A stretch of 6,636 nt of DNA, taken from contig CALLZQ010000292.1 in assembly GCA_937858255.1 (NCBI GenBank), forward strand, positions 1 through 6,636. The letters run 5' to 3'. Source of the DNA: an uncultured Tabrizicola sp. GTDB taxonomy: Bacteria; Pseudomonadota; Alphaproteobacteria; Rhodobacterales; Rhodobacteraceae. The position numbers and the translations under genes are program-made. Under the pieces are notes generated by a model, which worked only from the letters and a program-made list of their open reading frames with translations, made no database searches and was not told where the DNA came from. The number at the start of each line of letters is the position of its first letter. The stretch's first letter is position 1. Positions 6,139 through 6,636 of the stretch are shown piece after piece.

Positions 6139-6504
6139 CTATAGCGGCAGCGGCAGGGCAAAGCCGGTCTTGACACGCTCCATCACCGCGCTGGTGCGGA
6201 ACCGCGCGACATTATCCTCGGCAAAGAAATGCCGCCGGCTAAAGGCCTCATAATCGGCCATGTCCCGTGCCGAGAGGATCAGGATGAAATCGGCATTGCC
6301 GGTCACATAATAGCATTGCATGACCTCGGGCGCGGCGCGCATCTGCGCCTTGAACCTGTCCAGATCGGCGGGGCGTTCGTTTTGCAGGCTGACCTCGACC
6401 ACCAGCATCAGGCCACGCCCCAGCCGTTCGGGCGAAAGAATGGCGGTATCGGCCTCGATATAGCCCCGCTGGCGCAGGCGATTCACCCGCCTGCGGCAGG
6501 GATC
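6139..6504 (-). CDS. Lrp/AsnC family regulator, C-terminal part; N-terminal HTH not recoverable
   Basis: From the right, the readable protein begins DPCRRRVNRLRQRGYIEADTA, the end of an Lrp-type winged helix (the family has SPxPCxRRV..L at this place). The RAM domain follows: LMLVVEVSLQNERP, then MQCYYVTGNADFILILSARDM, then a C-terminal EAFSRRHFF segment, ending at the TAG at 6139-6141. A GTG at 6486 could serve as a start but would remove the whole DNA-binding domain, so it is unlikely to be the real one. Upstream of 6504 the frame stays open to the edge but encodes Pro/Gly-rich residues with no resemblance to the expected helix-turn-helix. The gene is therefore either cut by a sequence error or joined to foreign sequence. 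It differs from the MdeR-like protein and was not recently duplicated from it. Its target is unknown. Confidence 0.8.
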   Translation of the reverse strand, partial: DPCRRRVNRLRQRGYIEADTAILSPERLGRGLMLVVEVSLQNERPADLDRFKAQMRAAPEVMQCYYVTGNADFILILSARDMADYEAFSRRHFFAEDNVARFRTSAVMERVKTGFALPLPL

Positions 6505-6636
6505 GGGGGGGGGGCCGGGGCCTTCCGGGGGAAGAGGGCCCCGGGGGCCGAAAAGGCGGCCGGGCCGCGGCTCTCCTCGGGCGCCGCGACCGCCGGTGGC
6601 CTGATGAACCCCGAGCCGGTGATCCTGGCCGCCGAT
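6505..6636. other. Anomalous G/C-extreme right end, possible contig-end artefact
   Basis: The stretch opens with ten G in a row (6505-6514), followed by further G and C runs to about 6570. It replaces the position where about 35-40 residues of Lrp helix-turn-helix should be encoded on the minus strand. From about 6571 base composition is normal again, and a plus-strand frame with strongly G/C third positions reads SSGAATAGGLMNPEPVILAAD to the edge. That looks like real coding DNA but is too short to name. Confidence 0.55.

Noticed and set aside
6571..6636. Plus-strand reading ending GLMNPEPVILAAD as an ABC transporter Walker B region
   Set aside because: There is only a loose likeness to VILADEP with an extra residue, no signature motif upstream, and the adjoining sequence is suspect.

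Overview
The window is high-GC DNA with strong G/C third-position bias and AAGGAA-type ribosome binding sites. Gene content and codon use suggest an alphaproteobacterium, most likely of the Paracoccus/Rhodobacter group (Rhodobacterales). That placement rests on style and gene families, not on a marker gene.

The left two thirds (1-4570) is a sulfur amino acid catabolism locus. A divergent Lrp/AsnC regulator (4112-4570, plus strand) faces a four-gene minus-strand operon. In order these are methionine gamma-lyase (3999-2797), a second PLP-dependent gamma-lyase-type enzyme (2779-1460), an OsmC-like protein (1467-916), and an AceE-like thiamine diphosphate E1 enzyme that runs off the left edge (898-1). 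The spacings are 17 bp, an 8-bp overlap and 17 bp. This is the mdeR/mdeA-mdeB layout known from Pseudomonas putida, with two extra genes inserted. The inferred flow is: methionine gamma-lyase splits L-methionine into methanethiol, ammonia and 2-oxobutyrate; the E1 enzyme decarboxylates 2-oxobutyrate toward propionyl-CoA; the second PLP enzyme widens the thiol amino acid range; and the OsmC protein may handle peroxide or thiol stress. The 112-bp divergent region holds four ATGCCA(A) half-sites in alternating orientation with helical spacing, a convincing operator for the Lrp protein.

The middle (4571-5267) holds one gene, a minus-strand tRNA-Ser(CGA) with an encoded CCA end (5034-4945), flanked by stretches with only small hairpins and a short direct repeat.

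The right part has a secreted DUF2059-like protein (5268-6134, plus). It converges, with a 4-bp gap, on a second Lrp/AsnC-type regulator (minus, stop at 6139). The RAM domain of that regulator is intact, but its DNA-binding domain disappears into an extremely G/C-rich, low-complexity stretch from about 6505 to the right edge. That stretch looks like a damaged contig end or a rearrangement rather than normal coding sequence.
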